DNA of 58,222 nucleotides, from contig SCQS01000024.1 in NCBI GenBank assembly GCA_004299705.1, positions 1 through 58,222 of the forward strand, read 5' to 3'. The notes under the pieces were generated by a model, which searched no databases, was not told where the DNA came from, and saw only the letters and a list, made by a program, of their open reading frames with translations. Source of the DNA: Rhodanobacteraceae bacterium. Lineage in GTDB: Bacteria > Pseudomonadota > Gammaproteobacteria > Xanthomonadales > Rhodanobacteraceae. Positions 17,126 to 27,999 of this stretch are shown here, in pieces; within the stretch, counting starts at the first letter, position 1, and each line of letters opens with the position of its first letter. Made by a program: the position numbers and the translations under genes.

Positions 17126-18952
17126 ATGGGCAAGCTTCTTCTGGCATTGGTGTTGTGGGGCATGCTGGCGGCAGCGTGGGCCGCGGCCGGGTTGTCTCCG
17201 GTGGCAATGCGCACGCTTTCGGTCAGCGACCCGCATGGCCTGATCGCCAAGGTCCGGGCGGCCCTCGACAGCGGAGCCTACCTCAACGATCCAGGCGGCG
17301 AGCGCGAGGCCCTGTGGTGGATGGGGCATGCCGGCGTGAATGTTTCCGACGATGCCGCCGTGACCGAAGCCGTGGCGCGCCTGAAGAGCCTGGGCAGCGT
17401 GGGCCACGACAAGCTCGCCCAATCCTACGCGGGTTTTCTGACCGCCGACCTGCGGATCGCGCGGGGCGATGGCGGCGGCGTCAGCGATGCCCTGCAGGCT
17501 GCGGCATTGCAACTCGACAGCCCCGACCCCGCACATCGCGCGCTCGCCAAGTTCCAACTGTGCGACGCCTACAGCATGGCGGGCCAGTACCACCACTCGC
17601 AGCCGCTGTGCCAGCAGGCCGAGGCGGCTTTCGTGGCCCTGCACGACGACTGGAACCAGGCGCAAGCCCTGAATGACGAAGGCAACAATGCCTATGGTCT
17701 GGGCGACTACGCGAAGGCAGGCACGTTCTACCAACAGGCGCGCGCCTTGTACGACAAGGTCGGCGACCACTCGCAGATGCTGATGGTGGGCGACAACCTG
17801 GCGCAGGTGTACCTGAAGCAGGGCAAGCCAAGCCAAGCGATCGTGCTGTCGCGCGCTTCGCTTGCCGACGAGCGCGCCGCAGGGCGTGAATTCGACGCGT
17901 TGAATTCACAGTATGACATCGCCCGCGCGCTGGATGCCATGGGCCGACACAAGGGCGCCATGGATTTGATCGCCTCGACCGTGGACGAAGCGCGCAAGGC
18001 GCACCTCGACACCGAGTTGCCGGACCTGCTGCAGGAACAATCGCGGATGGCCGAGCGCGACGGCAACCTGAAGCTTGCGCTGGCGTCCTCGCGCGAGGCC
18101 TTCGCGGTCATGCACAAGCACTGGTCGGACAGCCTCAATTCGCAGCAGGCGGAACTCGCGGCGCGCTACGCGGCGCGCGAAAAGGAAATCCGCATCCGCG
18201 AACTGGAACGCAACAACCAGATCAAGAACCTCAAGTTGCAGGCGGCGCAGGCCGATGTCGAGCGCAACGCGATGCAGTTGCGGCGCCAGCGCACCACCCT
18301 CGTCGCGGTGTTGGTGGCGACGACGGGATTGGTGGTGGGGCTTGTCTCGCTGCTGCTGTTGCTGCGTTCGCAGTGGCGGCATGCCCGCGAGCTGCGGCGC
18401 CAGGCATTGGAGGATCCGCTTACGGGCGTGGACAACCGGCGCGGCTTCTTCAAACGGGCGCAGGCGCTGCTGGATACGCGCGACAGCGACCGGTCGCGGT
18501 TGCATGCGCTGTTGTTGTTTGATTTCGATTACTTCAAGCGCGTCAACGACCGCTATGGGCATCCGTTCGGCGACATCGTGCTGAATGTCTCGCTGCAATG
18601 CCTGCGCGATGTGGTGGGCGGGCACGGACGCCTCGCGCGCCTGGGTGGCGAGGAGTTCGTGGTGTTGTGCCCGCATCTCGGGGGCACGGCTGCCCTGCAG
18701 CTTGCCGAGGACATGCGCGCGGCCATCTGTGCGCTGGTGTTTCCCAACGCCCCCGAGGAACTGTGCGTCACCATCAGCATCGGCATGGCCCTGTTCGATG
18801 GAACCCGCTGCCACGATGTCGGCAGCTGGCTGCGTGCCGCCGATGATGCGATGTACGCGGCCAAGGCGCGTGGCCGCGATCAGGTGGTGGTGGCGCATCG
18901 GGTGAATCAATTGCTGAACCAGGCCGGCGCGACCGCACAACCGGGCGGCTGA
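17126..18952 (+). CDS. TPR-GGDEF diguanylate cyclase, periplasmic sensor
   Basis: 608 residues from ATG 17126, chosen because GGAGGGGGA lies directly upstream and a signal peptide (GKLLLALVLWGMLAAAWAAA) follows at once. Residues ~30-350 are TPR-like repeats predicted to be periplasmic; a coiled coil (~355-390, RIRELERNNQIKNLK) leads into one membrane helix (~392-412, LVAVLVATTGLVVGLVSLLL). A GGDEF domain follows, with DFDYFKRVNDRYGH and an active-type GGEEF near residue 508. I see no RxxD inhibitory site at the usual place. It likely makes cyclic di-GMP in response to a periplasmic signal. Divergent from dusB. Confidence 0.88.
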   Translation: MGKLLLALVLWGMLAAAWAAAGLSPVAMRTLSVSDPHGLIAKVRAALDSGAYLNDPGGEREALWWMGHAGVNVSDDAAVTEAVARLKSLGSVGHDKLAQSYAGFLTADLRIARGDGGGVSDALQAAALQLDSPDPAHRALAKFQLCDAYSMAGQYHHSQPLCQQAEAAFVALHDDWNQAQALNDEGNNAYGLGDYAKAGTFYQQARALYDKVGDHSQMLMVGDNLAQVYLKQGKPSQAIVLSRASLADERAAGREFDALNSQYDIARALDAMGRHKGAMDLIASTVDEARKAHLDTELPDLLQEQSRMAERDGNLKLALASSREAFAVMHKHWSDSLNSQQAELAARYAAREKEIRIRELERNNQIKNLKLQAAQADVERNAMQLRRQRTTLVAVLVATTGLVVGLVSLLLLLRSQWRHARELRRQALEDPLTGVDNRRGFFKRAQALLDTRDSDRSRLHALLLFDFDYFKRVNDRYGHPFGDIVLNVSLQCLRDVVGGHGRLARLGGEEFVVLCPHLGGTAALQLAEDMRAAICALVFPNAPEELCVTISIGMALFDGTRCHDVGSWLRAADDAMYAAKARGRDQVVVAHRVNQLLNQAGATAQPGG

Positions 18953-18955
18953 GGC

Positions 18956-19399
18956 TCAGGTCGTTGCCCTGGCGGTCACGGGCGCCTGGCGCGCGCGGAT
19001 CGGGATGCCGGATTCGCGCCCACGCAGATGCCCGGTCAAGCCCATCCCGACCCGCATGCCGTAGCCGATGCGCTCGGCATAACCGATCATCAATGCGGCC
19101 GATTCCGCGTCCAGCGCTTCGCCCGCGGTTTCGCGCCACAGCGCCAGCCAGCGCTGGAAATGCGCCACGCCGATCGGCAGCGGCTGGTGCTTTGCCAGCG
19201 GGTTGCCGCGGTAGTGCCCGGTGCGCAGCGCGACCGTAGCCCAGAACGAGGTCATCAGCACCTTGTGCGCATCCCAGTCGTCGACCTGCGCATCGAACAC
19301 GGGGCCGAGCAACGGGTCGGCACGCACCTTGTCGTAGAAGCGGTCGACCAGCACCGCGAGTTTCGATTCGTCCAGTGTGGCGGGAATGGCATTCGACAT
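18956..19399 (-). CDS. Group III truncated haemoglobin
   Basis: About 147 residues from ATG 19399; an upstream in-frame ATG at 19447 would add 16 unlikely residues. LVDRFYDKVRADPLLGPVF and FWATVALRTGHYRGNP match group 3 truncated globins, with HFQRWLALW carrying the likely proximal His. Family members bind O2 or NO and are tied to redox or nitrosative stress; the role here is unproven. Convergent with the diguanylate cyclase (3-base gap) and divergent from the ferredoxin gene fdxA. Confidence 0.85.
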   Translation of the reverse strand: MSNAIPATLDESKLAVLVDRFYDKVRADPLLGPVFDAQVDDWDAHKVLMTSFWATVALRTGHYRGNPLAKHQPLPIGVAHFQRWLALWRETAGEALDAESAALMIGYAERIGYGMRVGMGLTGHLRGRESGIPIRARQAPVTARATT

Positions 19400-19515
19400 G
19401 CCGCCAGCGTCGCGCGCGCCGTCGCGCCGGGCCATGACCTGCATCAATGACCCGCATCAATGCCGCGCGCGGCGTACCGGCGCACAGTGCCGTTGCCTGC
19501 CCTGGACGCCAAGCC

Positions 19516-19887
19516 ATGACCCACGTCGTCACCGACAACTGCATCAACTGCAAATACACCGACTGCGTCGAGGTGTGCCCGGTCGATTGCTTTCACGAAG
19601 GGCCGAATTTCCTGGCGATCGACCCGGACGAGTGCATCGATTGCACGCTGTGCGTGGCCGAATGCCCGGTCAACGCGATCTTCCCCGAGATGGACGTGCC
19701 GGCCGGGCAGGAAAAATACCTCGCGATCAACGCGGAGCTTGCAAAAAAGTGGCCGGTGATCGCCAGCAAGATTCCCGCGATGGAAGGCGCCGACCTGTGG
19801 GATGGCATTCCGGACAAGTTGCCGTTGCTCGATCGCGGAGCGGGCGGAAAGCCGGTGGAGCCCGCCGCACAGCATCACGCCGCATGA
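19516..19887 (+). CDS. fdxA: 7Fe ferredoxin
   Basis: 123 residues from ATG 19516. The cysteine pattern [17 protein letters not shown] followed by [19 protein letters not shown] is that of the seven-iron ([3Fe-4S] plus [4Fe-4S]) ferredoxin of the FdxA type. A soluble low-potential electron carrier; the partner is not identifiable. The C-terminal ~45 residues contain the KKWPVI segment common in proteobacterial FdxA. It stands alone between the globin gene and tpx. Longer upstream reading frame rejected because homology starts at MTHVVTDNC. Confidence 0.95.
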   Translation: MTHVVTDNCINCKYTDCVEVCPVDCFHEGPNFLAIDPDECIDCTLCVAECPVNAIFPEMDVPAGQEKYLAINAELAKKWPVIASKIPAMEGADLWDGIPDKLPLLDRGAGGKPVEPAAQHHAA

Positions 19888-19979
19888 ACACGACGCGCGA
19901 CCCGGTCGGCTAGACTGGCCGGATCGCGGCGGTCTTCGATCGCCCAGCGCTTCCGAACAACATCCCAAGGAGTCATGCC

Positions 19980-20480
19980 ATGTCCGGCACCCAGTTCAAG
20001 GGCAACCCCGTCCACGTGGACGGCCACTTTCCGAAGGTCGGCGACAAGGCGCCGGCGTTCAAGCTGATCGCGGGCGACCTGTCCGAAAAATCCCTCGCCG
20101 ATTTCGCCGGCAAGCGCAAGGTGCTGAACATCTTCCCGAGCGTCGATACCGGCGTGTGCGCGGCCTCGGTGCGGCATTTCAACAAGGATGCGGCGGGCCT
20201 CAAGAACGCCGTGGTGCTGTGCATCTCGGCCGACCTGCCGTTCGCACAGGGCCGTTTCTGCGGCGCCGAGGGCATCCAGAACGTCACCATGCTGTCGATG
20301 ATGCGCGGCCGCGAATTCCTGAAGGACTATGGCGTCGCGATGACCGACGGCCCGCTGGCCGGCCTTGCGGCGCGCGCGGTGGTGGTGCTGGACGAGCACG
20401 ACAAGGTTGTCCACGCCCAATTGGTGGACGAGATCACCCACGAGCCGGATTACGCGGCGGCGCTGAAGGCGCTCGGCTGA
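19980..20480 (+). CDS. tpx: Thiol peroxidase
   Basis: 166 residues, the normal length of the Tpx peroxiredoxin class. Reduces lipid and alkyl hydroperoxides using thioredoxin. The peroxidatic Cys is in [14 protein letters not shown] (near residue 60) and the resolving Cys in GRFCGAEG (near 94). The start ATG at 19980 follows an AAGGAG sequence at about nine bases. It is flanked by fdxA and a convergent secreted protein gene; no operon partner is evident. Confidence 0.96.
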   Translation: MSGTQFKGNPVHVDGHFPKVGDKAPAFKLIAGDLSEKSLADFAGKRKVLNIFPSVDTGVCAASVRHFNKDAAGLKNAVVLCISADLPFAQGRFCGAEGIQNVTMLSMMRGREFLKDYGVAMTDGPLAGLAARAVVVLDEHDKVVHAQLVDEITHEPDYAAALKALG

Positions 20481-20580
20481 CCCTTCCGCTATCCCGGCGC
20501 ACACCGGTGCCGCGCCCTCCGCGCTTGCGCAGGGGGCGTGGTCAAAGTCTTGCAGATATCGCACGCGGGCGGCAGCGCGG

Positions 20581-21054
20581 TCAACCGCCCTTCGACGAGC
20601 AGTATTGCGTCTGCTGCGCACGCGCGGTGGCGAGTTGCGCTTCGCGCGCATTGTCGCTCATCACCACCTGCTTGCCGTCCGCCCCACTGGTTACTACCGG
20701 CCGCTTGCTCTGCAGGAGACTGATGTTGGAGCTCAGCTGCCTGCACAAGTCGGCGCGGTTGGTCGGTGTGTCGGGCTGGCTGCTGCTTGCGGGCGTGGCT
20801 TGTTGCGGGGCGCTGGTGCCGGACTCGGAATTCTCGCTGCCGCCAGGGGACGGCGGCGGGTTCGATGAAACCTCGGGCTCGCTGGTGAGGTGCATCTTGG
20901 TGTAATGGGTGCCGTTGGCGGGCGGCGTCTGCGAGAAATGGGTGACGCCGTTGACGTCCTTCCACTTGTAGATCTGCTGGGCGCTGGCGGCCCCGGCCAC
21001 GCAGGCAAGCGAGAAGCCGATGACCGACGCGACAAGCATGGTGCGCAGTTGCAT
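20581..21054 (-). CDS. Secreted DUF4124-like protein
   Basis: 157 residues from ATG 21054; AGGGGA lies about eight bases upstream. A clear signal peptide (MLVASVIGFSLACVAGAASA) is followed by QQIYKWKDVNGVTHFSQTPP, the small YKWxDxxGxxHYSxxPP domain called DUF4124. The middle (~70-105) is a low-complexity Ser/Pro/Thr linker, and the end has a Cys near the C-terminus (QYCSSKGG). Predicted periplasmic or cell-envelope; function unknown. Divergent from pssA. Confidence 0.85.
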   Translation of the reverse strand: MQLRTMLVASVIGFSLACVAGAASAQQIYKWKDVNGVTHFSQTPPANGTHYTKMHLTSEPEVSSNPPPSPGGSENSESGTSAPQQATPASSSQPDTPTNRADLCRQLSSNISLLQSKRPVVTSGADGKQVVMSDNAREAQLATARAQQTQYCSSKGG

Positions 21055-21201
21055 GGAGGATTCCCCTGGCGCCTTGAACGGTGGCGCGAGTATGCCACAG
21101 CCGCCGTTGCGCATCCGGAATGCCGTCACGCACGCCGGCGCCCACGGGCGGGTGGCCGGGGCATGGGCTAAACTGGTTCGGAGACTTGGATCGCTGCCCC
21201 G

Positions 21202-22005
21202 ATGACCGACCAGCTTCCCCGCAAATCCCTGCGCCGCGGCATTTACCTGCTGCCGAACCTGTTCACGACCGGCGCGATGTTCGCGGGTTTTTACGCCATC
21301 GTGGCGGGATTCCTGGGGTATTTCACGCATGCCGCGATCGCGGTGTTCGTGGCGGCCCTGCTGGACGGCATGGACGGCCGCGTCGCGCGCCTCACCGGCA
21401 CCCAGAGCGAATTCGGGGTGCAATACGACTCGCTGTCCGACCTGATCAGTTTCGGACTGGCGCCTTCGCTGGTGATGTACACGTGGTCGCTGCAATACCT
21501 GCGCGATTACGGCCCGGTCTGGAGCAAGGTCGGCTGGTGCGCGGCATTCCTGTACGCCGCCTGCGCCGCGCTGCGCCTCGCGCGTTTCAACACCCAGGTC
21601 GGCGTAGCCGACAAACGCTATTTCCAGGGGCTGGCCAGCCCCGCCGCCGCCGGTTTGTGCATGTCGTTCGTGTGGACGATGGAAAACTTCGGCGTCGAGG
21701 GCCAGTGGCTGTGTTTCTTCACGCCGATCCTCGCCGTGATCGCGGGACTGCTGATGGTCAGCCGGGTGCGCTACTTCAGTTTCAAGACCCTGCCGGTCGG
21801 CGACCGGGTGCCGTTCGTGTGGATCATTCTCGCGGTCATCGTCATCATCGCGTTGACCTTGAATACCGCGCTGGTATTGCTGGCGTTGGCGGTGGTGTAC
21901 GCGCTGTCCGGCATCGTGATCACGCTGTGGGGGCTGCGCAGCCGCTCATCGCGGCGGCGGCTGCGCATGCAGCGGCGGCGGTCGTCGCAGGAAGCACACC
22001 AGTGA
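21202..22005 (+). CDS. pssA: CDP-diacylglycerol--serine O-phosphatidyltransferase
   Basis: 267 residues, integral membrane protein. Makes phosphatidylserine, the precursor of phosphatidylethanolamine. The CDP-alcohol phosphotransferase signature DGxxAR-x8-Gxxx-DxxxD is complete in DGRVARLTGTQSEFG followed by QYDSLSD. About seven or eight hydrophobic helices follow (for example FVWIILAVIVIIALTL). The C-terminus is very Arg/Ser-rich (SRSSRRRLRMQRRRSS), as in other type II PssA proteins. The next gene begins at its stop. Confidence 0.95.
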   Translation: MTDQLPRKSLRRGIYLLPNLFTTGAMFAGFYAIVAGFLGYFTHAAIAVFVAALLDGMDGRVARLTGTQSEFGVQYDSLSDLISFGLAPSLVMYTWSLQYLRDYGPVWSKVGWCAAFLYAACAALRLARFNTQVGVADKRYFQGLASPAAAGLCMSFVWTMENFGVEGQWLCFFTPILAVIAGLLMVSRVRYFSFKTLPVGDRVPFVWIILAVIVIIALTLNTALVLLALAVVYALSGIVITLWGLRSRSSRRRLRMQRRRSSQEAHQ

Positions 22006-22016
22006 ATGGGGTGGCG

Positions 22017-22460
22017 ATGACCTTGCGCGAACGCCGGTTGCGCGCCCTGGGCGTCGAACCGCTGCGGTTGCGGCGGCACGTGGTCGGTGCAGTGGTCGAA
22101 CCACCTGTCGTGCAGGATGCAGCACCCGTTGCCGCGCAGCAGGCAACGATGCCGGTGGCGACCTCGATCCGCAAATTGGCGCTGCAGCCTGATACGACCG
22201 AGCTGGCCGATCCCGCGCTCAGCAAGATGTATGCCGCCCTGACCGAAGCGGTCGGCAAGGCTGGCTTGCAGCGGGTGCGGGTGTGCGACGTCAGGGACGA
22301 TCCGGCGGCGGCGGTGATGGTGTTCGGCGCGGCCGCGGTTCCCGAAGGCGTGCCGCTGGTGCGCGTGTTGCGCGTCGACCCGCTCTCGGTGCTGCATGCC
22401 GATCGAGAACGCAAGCGCCTGCTTTGGGAGCGGTTGCAGGCGCTGGGTCGCGGCGACTGA
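22017..22460 (+). CDS. Conserved hypothetical protein upstream of rimI
   Basis: 147 residues from ATG 22017; a GTG at 22002 that overlaps the pssA stop and has AGGAAG before it is an alternative start. I do not recognise a domain with confidence. The protein starts TLRERRLRALGVEPLRLR, has an Ala/Val/Pro linker and a C-terminal compact part ending RKRLLWERLQALGRGD. Its place just before rimI is the place of holD (DNA polymerase III psi subunit) in E. coli, and the short LRxLGV-like N-terminus is compatible with that, but this is only positional inference. Confidence 0.7.
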   Translation: MTLRERRLRALGVEPLRLRRHVVGAVVEPPVVQDAAPVAAQQATMPVATSIRKLALQPDTTELADPALSKMYAALTEAVGKAGLQRVRVCDVRDDPAAAVMVFGAAAVPEGVPLVRVLRVDPLSVLHADRERKRLLWERLQALGRGD

Positions 22461-22461
22461 C

Positions 22462-22938
22462 ATGGTTGCCGTCGCGCCACTGGAGGCGAGCCTGCGCCCG
22501 ATGGCGCAGGCGGATGTATCGGCGGTCGCCAACATCGAGGCTGCCGCCTACGAATTTCCATGGTCGCGCGGCATCTTCCACAGTTGCCTCGACAACGGCC
22601 ACCACTGCTGGGTGCTGGAGCAGGCGGGCGAAATCATCGGCTACGGCATTCTTTCGATCGGGGCGGGCGAAGCGCACATATTGAACGTCTGCGTCGCACC
22701 ACTGCACCAGGGGCGTGGCCACGGCGCGCAGCTGCTGCGGCGGATACTGGAACTGGCGCGCTGGCATCACGCCGAGCGCGTGTTCCTGGAAGTGCGGCCA
22801 TCCAACCAGCTCGCGCACGCGATGTACGAACGGGCGGGGTTCAACGAGATCGGCCGCCGGCCCGGTTACTACCCGGCGCGACGCGGACGCGAAGACGCGA
22901 TCGTGATGGCGATGGAGCTGCTGCCTCCCGGCGTATGA
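22462..22938 (+). CDS. rimI: Ribosomal protein S18-alanine N-acetyltransferase
   Basis: 158 residues from ATG 22462, one base after the preceding stop. A GNAT acetyltransferase that acetylates the N-terminal Ala of ribosomal protein S18. The acetyl-CoA loop QGRGHGAQLL and the downstream LEVRPSNQLAHAMYERAGF with GRRPGYYP (general acid Tyr) are characteristic of RimI. Length is close to the usual 148-160. The stop codon lies at the edge of a palindromic repeat that separates it from the convergent ettA. Confidence 0.93.
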   Translation: MVAVAPLEASLRPMAQADVSAVANIEAAAYEFPWSRGIFHSCLDNGHHCWVLEQAGEIIGYGILSIGAGEAHILNVCVAPLHQGRGHGAQLLRRILELARWHHAERVFLEVRPSNQLAHAMYERAGFNEIGRRPGYYPARRGREDAIVMAMELLPPGV

Positions 22939-23045
22939 AAACCGGGGTCAGAAAACCGGGGTCAGAGTGCACTTTCCTTTGATGGAAGGTACTAGGCAGA
23001 GTGAACCACCTGCGCGGGAAAGTGCACTCTGACCCCGGTTTTCCG
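22937..23045. repeat. GGGGTCAGAGT-family palindromic repeat between rimI and ettA
   Basis: A perfect 27-base inverted repeat: left arm 22951-22977, right arm 23017-23043, reading GAAAACCGGGGTCAGAGTGC and continuing ACTTTCC. The first 14 bases of the left arm are duplicated in tandem at 22937-22950. It fills the whole space between convergent genes and could serve as a bidirectional terminator. Confidence 0.9.
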
Positions 23046-23055
23046 GTTTTCACCC

Positions 23056-24717
<1,662 letters not shown>

Positions 24718-24815
24718 TGGGGCTCCGTGGCTGCACTGTCCGGCCGCGACGGGGCCGGATTGTCACAAGCAACCGCTCATCATAGCGGATTGCGCCACTT
24801 CACCGCTTGCGATGA

Positions 24816-25814
24816 TCAGCCGTGCTCACTGTCCAGCGAAGCCATGCCCTGGGTGCTGTAGCGTTCGCCGGCCGCGGCGCCGGGCGGCACCGCTCGCTCG
24901 ATCGCCGCCAGTTCGTCCGCGCTCAACGTGACGTCCACCGCGCCGAGCGCTTCCCGCAAGCGCGCGTGGGTACGCGCGCCGATCAGCGGCACGATGTCGT
25001 CGCCGCGCGCCAGCACCCAGGCAATCGCGAGCTGGGCCACGCTGATGCCGCGTGCCTCGGCGATCGCGCGCAGTTGTTCGACCAGCGCGAGGTTGTGATC
25101 GAGGTTGGGTCCCTGGAAGCGCGGCGAGTGGGTCCGGAAGTCGCGGGCGTCGGTACTGCGCTGCGGCGACCAGTGCCCGCTGATCAGCCCGCGCGACAGC
25201 ACGCCGTAGGCGGTGATGCCGATGCCCAGGTCGCGGCAGGCGGGCAGGATCGCGGCCTCGATGCCGCGCGAGATCAGCGAGTATTCGATCTGCAGGTCGG
25301 CGACCGGCAGCACGGCTTGTGCGCGACGGATCGTCGCGACGCCCATCTCCGACAACCCGAATGCGCGCACGTAACCGGCCTTGACCAGATCGGCGATCGC
25401 GCCCGCGGTGTCCTCGATCGGTACGTTCGGGTCCAGCCGCGCCGGGCGGTAGATGTCGATGTAATCGGTGCGCAGGCGCTTCAGCGAATAGGCCAGCGCG
25501 GTCTTCACCGCGGCGGGACGCGCGTCGTAACCCAGCCACGAACCATCCGGTCCGCGCTGGGCGCCAAACTTCACACTGAGCTGGTAGCTGTCGCGTGACC
25601 GTCCGGCCAACGCCTCGCCAAGCAGCATTTCATTGTGGCCCATGCCATAGAAATCGCCGGTGTCCAGCAGGGTGATGCCTGCGTCCAGCGCGGCGTGGAG
25701 GGTGGCGATGCTTTCGACGCGGTCGCTGGCGCCGTACATGTCGGACATGCCCATGCAGCCGAGGCCGATGGCGGAAACCTTGGGGCCATTGCGGCCCAGT
25801 GTGCGCAGTTGCAT
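24816..25814 (-). CDS. Aldo/keto reductase
   Basis: 332 residues from ATG 25814; upstream in-frame codons to 25844 are unlikely. An NADPH-dependent AKR of the YghZ/AKR13-like branch: LGLGCMGMSDMYG-like N-terminus, LLDTGDFYGMGHNE with catalytic Asp and Tyr, and SVKFGA with catalytic Lys. The usual tetrad His, in YYQHRVDP, is replaced: here the segment reads DIYRPARLDP. This variant occurs in a known subgroup, so the protein may still be active on some substrates. Stand-alone gene between ettA and glyA, transcribed away from glyA. Confidence 0.9.
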   Translation of the reverse strand: MQLRTLGRNGPKVSAIGLGCMGMSDMYGASDRVESIATLHAALDAGITLLDTGDFYGMGHNEMLLGEALAGRSRDSYQLSVKFGAQRGPDGSWLGYDARPAAVKTALAYSLKRLRTDYIDIYRPARLDPNVPIEDTAGAIADLVKAGYVRAFGLSEMGVATIRRAQAVLPVADLQIEYSLISRGIEAAILPACRDLGIGITAYGVLSRGLISGHWSPQRSTDARDFRTHSPRFQGPNLDHNLALVEQLRAIAEARGISVAQLAIAWVLARGDDIVPLIGARTHARLREALGAVDVTLSADELAAIERAVPPGAAAGERYSTQGMASLDSEHG

Positions 25815-25960
25815 CGTGGAATTCCTTGCGTGGCGAGGCGTCAACCCTAGTCTTTGTGTCCGGTGCGGACCTGATTCAAGTGTCCTGTCGGCAACTTTCG
25901 GCCGCCCCTCGCGGAACCGGCTAAGATTTCCGCTTGCCCACGTACTGCCCGAGGATCGCG

Positions 25961-27229
25961 ATGTACAGCCACGAAATGCGGATTGCCGGTTATGACGACG
26001 CCCTTGCCAGCGCGATCATGGAGGAACGCCAGCGCCAGGAAGACCACGTCGAGCTGATCGCGTCCGAGAACTACGCCAGTCCGCGTGTGCTGGAAGCACA
26101 GGGTTCGGTACTGACCAACAAGTACGCCGAGGGTTACCCCGCACATCGTTACTACGGCGGCTGCCAGTACGTGGACGTGGCCGAAGCGCTGGCAATTGAA
26201 CGCCTGAAAAAGCTGTTCGACTGCGACTACGCCAACGTGCAGCCGCATTCGGGTTCGCAGGCCAACCAGGCCGTCTATTTCGCGCTGCTGCAGCCGGGCG
26301 ACACCATCCTCGGCATGGCCTTGGCGCATGGCGGACACCTGACCCACGGTGCCAAGCCGAACATCTCCGGCAAGCTGTTCAACGCAGTGCAGTATGGCGT
26401 GAACGGCGAGGGACTGGTCGATTACGACGCGGTCGAGAAACTCGCCGTCGAGCACAAGCCGAAGATGATCGTGGCGGGTTTCAGCGCGTATTCGCAGATC
26501 ATGGACTGGGCGCGTTTCCGCAGGATCGCCGACAAGGTTGGCGCCTACCTGTTCGTGGACATGGCGCACGTCGCGGGGCTGGTCGCGGCGGGCGTGTATC
26601 CGTCGCCGTTGCCGCATGCGCACATCGTGACTTCGACGACACACAAAACGTTGCGCGGCCCGCGCGGTGGCCTGATCGTCGCCAAGAACTCAGCGATGGG
26701 CGAACACGCCGAAGACATCGTCAAGAAACTGCAGTCCATCGTGTTCCCTGGCCTGCAGGGTGGCCCGCTGATGCACGTGATCGCGGCCAAGGCGGTGGCG
26801 TTCAAGGAAGCGCTGGAGCCGTCTTTCAAGGCGTACCAGCAACAAGTCGTCAAGAACGCCAAGGCGATGGCGAAGACCTTGATGGAGCGCGGCTACAAGG
26901 TCGTCTCGGGCGGCACCGAGGATCACCTGTTCCTGGTCGACCTGATCGGCAAGCCGCTCACCGGCAAGGACGCGGAAGCCGCGTTGGGCCGCGCGCACAT
27001 CACCGTCAACAAGAACGCGGTGCCGAACGATCCGCAAAAACCGTTCGTCACGTCCGGCCTGCGCATCGGCACGCCCGCCGTGACCACCCGCGGCTACAAG
27101 GAAGCCGATTGCGTGGAACTCGCCGGCTGGGTCGCCGACGTGCTGGATGCGCCCAAGGACGACAAGGTGATCGAGAGCGTACGCGCGCTGGTGAATGCGC
27201 AGTGCGCGAGGTTTCCGGTGTATGGCTAA
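25961..27229 (+). CDS. glyA: Serine hydroxymethyltransferase
   Basis: 422 residues from ATG 25961, preceded by GAGGA. PLP enzyme that interconverts serine and glycine and charges tetrahydrofolate with a one-carbon unit. [27 protein letters not shown] and the PLP-lysine motif [17 protein letters not shown] are all present; length matches the family. It is the first gene before nrdR, but a repeat-filled spacer lies between them. Confidence 0.97.
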   Translation: MYSHEMRIAGYDDALASAIMEERQRQEDHVELIASENYASPRVLEAQGSVLTNKYAEGYPAHRYYGGCQYVDVAEALAIERLKKLFDCDYANVQPHSGSQANQAVYFALLQPGDTILGMALAHGGHLTHGAKPNISGKLFNAVQYGVNGEGLVDYDAVEKLAVEHKPKMIVAGFSAYSQIMDWARFRRIADKVGAYLFVDMAHVAGLVAAGVYPSPLPHAHIVTSTTHKTLRGPRGGLIVAKNSAMGEHAEDIVKKLQSIVFPGLQGGPLMHVIAAKAVAFKEALEPSFKAYQQQVVKNAKAMAKTLMERGYKVVSGGTEDHLFLVDLIGKPLTGKDAEAALGRAHITVNKNAVPNDPQKPFVTSGLRIGTPAVTTRGYKEADCVELAGWVADVLDAPKDDKVIESVRALVNAQCARFPVYG

Positions 27230-27231
27230 CG

Positions 27232-27332
27232 GCAAGGGACCAGGGGCAAGGGACCAGGGGCCGGGAAAAGGCCGGATTTCCGCGGCTGTCATGGCGTCTC
27301 TGGTAACCGGTCCCCGGTCCCCGGTCCCGGCT
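27232..27332. repeat. GGGACC/GGTCCC repeat between glyA and nrdR
   Basis: Starts just after the glyA stop with a tandem pair GCAAGGGACCAGGG (27232-27245 and 27246-27259) and ends with three reiterations of CGGTCCCC (about 27307-27330). The two halves are partly complementary (GGGACC against GGTCCC), so a long imperfect hairpin can form. The same family is seen at 31341-31368 and inside murE at 44554-44635. Confidence 0.75.
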
Positions 27333-27337
27333 TTCTG

Positions 27338-27862
27338 ATGCACTGCCCCTTCTGCCAGAACATCGACACCCGCGTTATCGACTCGCGCGTTTCGGAGGAA
27401 GGCTCGACCATCCGCCGGCGCCGCGAATGTCCGTCCTGCGGCGAGCGGTTCTCGACGATCGAGACGGTGGAGCTGAAGCTGCCGGCGATCATCAAGGGCG
27501 ACGGCCGGCGCGAGGCCTTCGATGCGCGCAAGCTGCGCACGGGCTTCGATCGCGCATTGCACAAGCGGCCGGTGACCGAGGAACGCATCGAGGCTGCCGT
27601 GCGCGCGGTGGTGCGGCAATTGCGCGTCAGCACCGAACGCGAATTGCCGTCGCGCCGCATCGGCGATCTGGTGATGGCGGAACTGCGCAAGCTCGACCAC
27701 GTCGGCTACGTGCGTTACGCGTCGGTGTACCGTTCGTTCGAGGACGTGGCCGATTTCCGCGAAGAGCTCGATCGCCTTGAGCATGAGCTGCCCCCCAGCG
27801 AAGGCCAGTTGCCACTGATCGGCGGCGCGGTGGTGCCAATCGACAAGAACAAAAAACGCTGA
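27338..27862 (+). CDS. nrdR: Transcriptional repressor NrdR
   Basis: 174 residues. Zinc-ribbon plus ATP-cone regulator of ribonucleotide reductase genes. The zinc ribbon [15 protein letters not shown] followed by [13 protein letters not shown] is intact, and the ATP-cone has the usual VIKGDGRRE-like segment (here [16 protein letters not shown]). First gene of the conserved nrdR-rib-nusB-thiL-pgpA cluster. Usual targets are NrdR boxes upstream of nrd genes, none of which are in the window. Confidence 0.97.
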   Translation: MHCPFCQNIDTRVIDSRVSEEGSTIRRRRECPSCGERFSTIETVELKLPAIIKGDGRREAFDARKLRTGFDRALHKRPVTEERIEAAVRAVVRQLRVSTERELPSRRIGDLVMAELRKLDHVGYVRYASVYRSFEDVADFREELDRLEHELPPSEGQLPLIGGAVVPIDKNKKR

Positions 27863-27876
27863 GGAAGAGCGAACAA

Positions 27877-27999
27877 GGGGTCAGAGTCACGTTTCATTCA
27901 GTGCGATGCCATGCCGGGATCCGACGGAAAAGTGACTCTGACCCCGGTTTTCCGAAGGTTGGAACCAGCCTGCATGAAAAATGACTCTGACCCCGGTTT
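27877..27999. repeat. GGGGTCAGAGT-family repeat cluster upstream of ribD
   Basis: Three copies of the core in 120 bases: GGGGTCAGAGTCACGTTTCA at the left, then AAAAGTGACTCTGACCCC and AAAAATGACTCTGACCCC in reverse orientation. The tetranucleotides differ (CACG, CACT, CATT), so at least two element types are mixed, which suggests repeated insertions. The last copy overlaps the proposed first codons of ribD. Confidence 0.85.
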
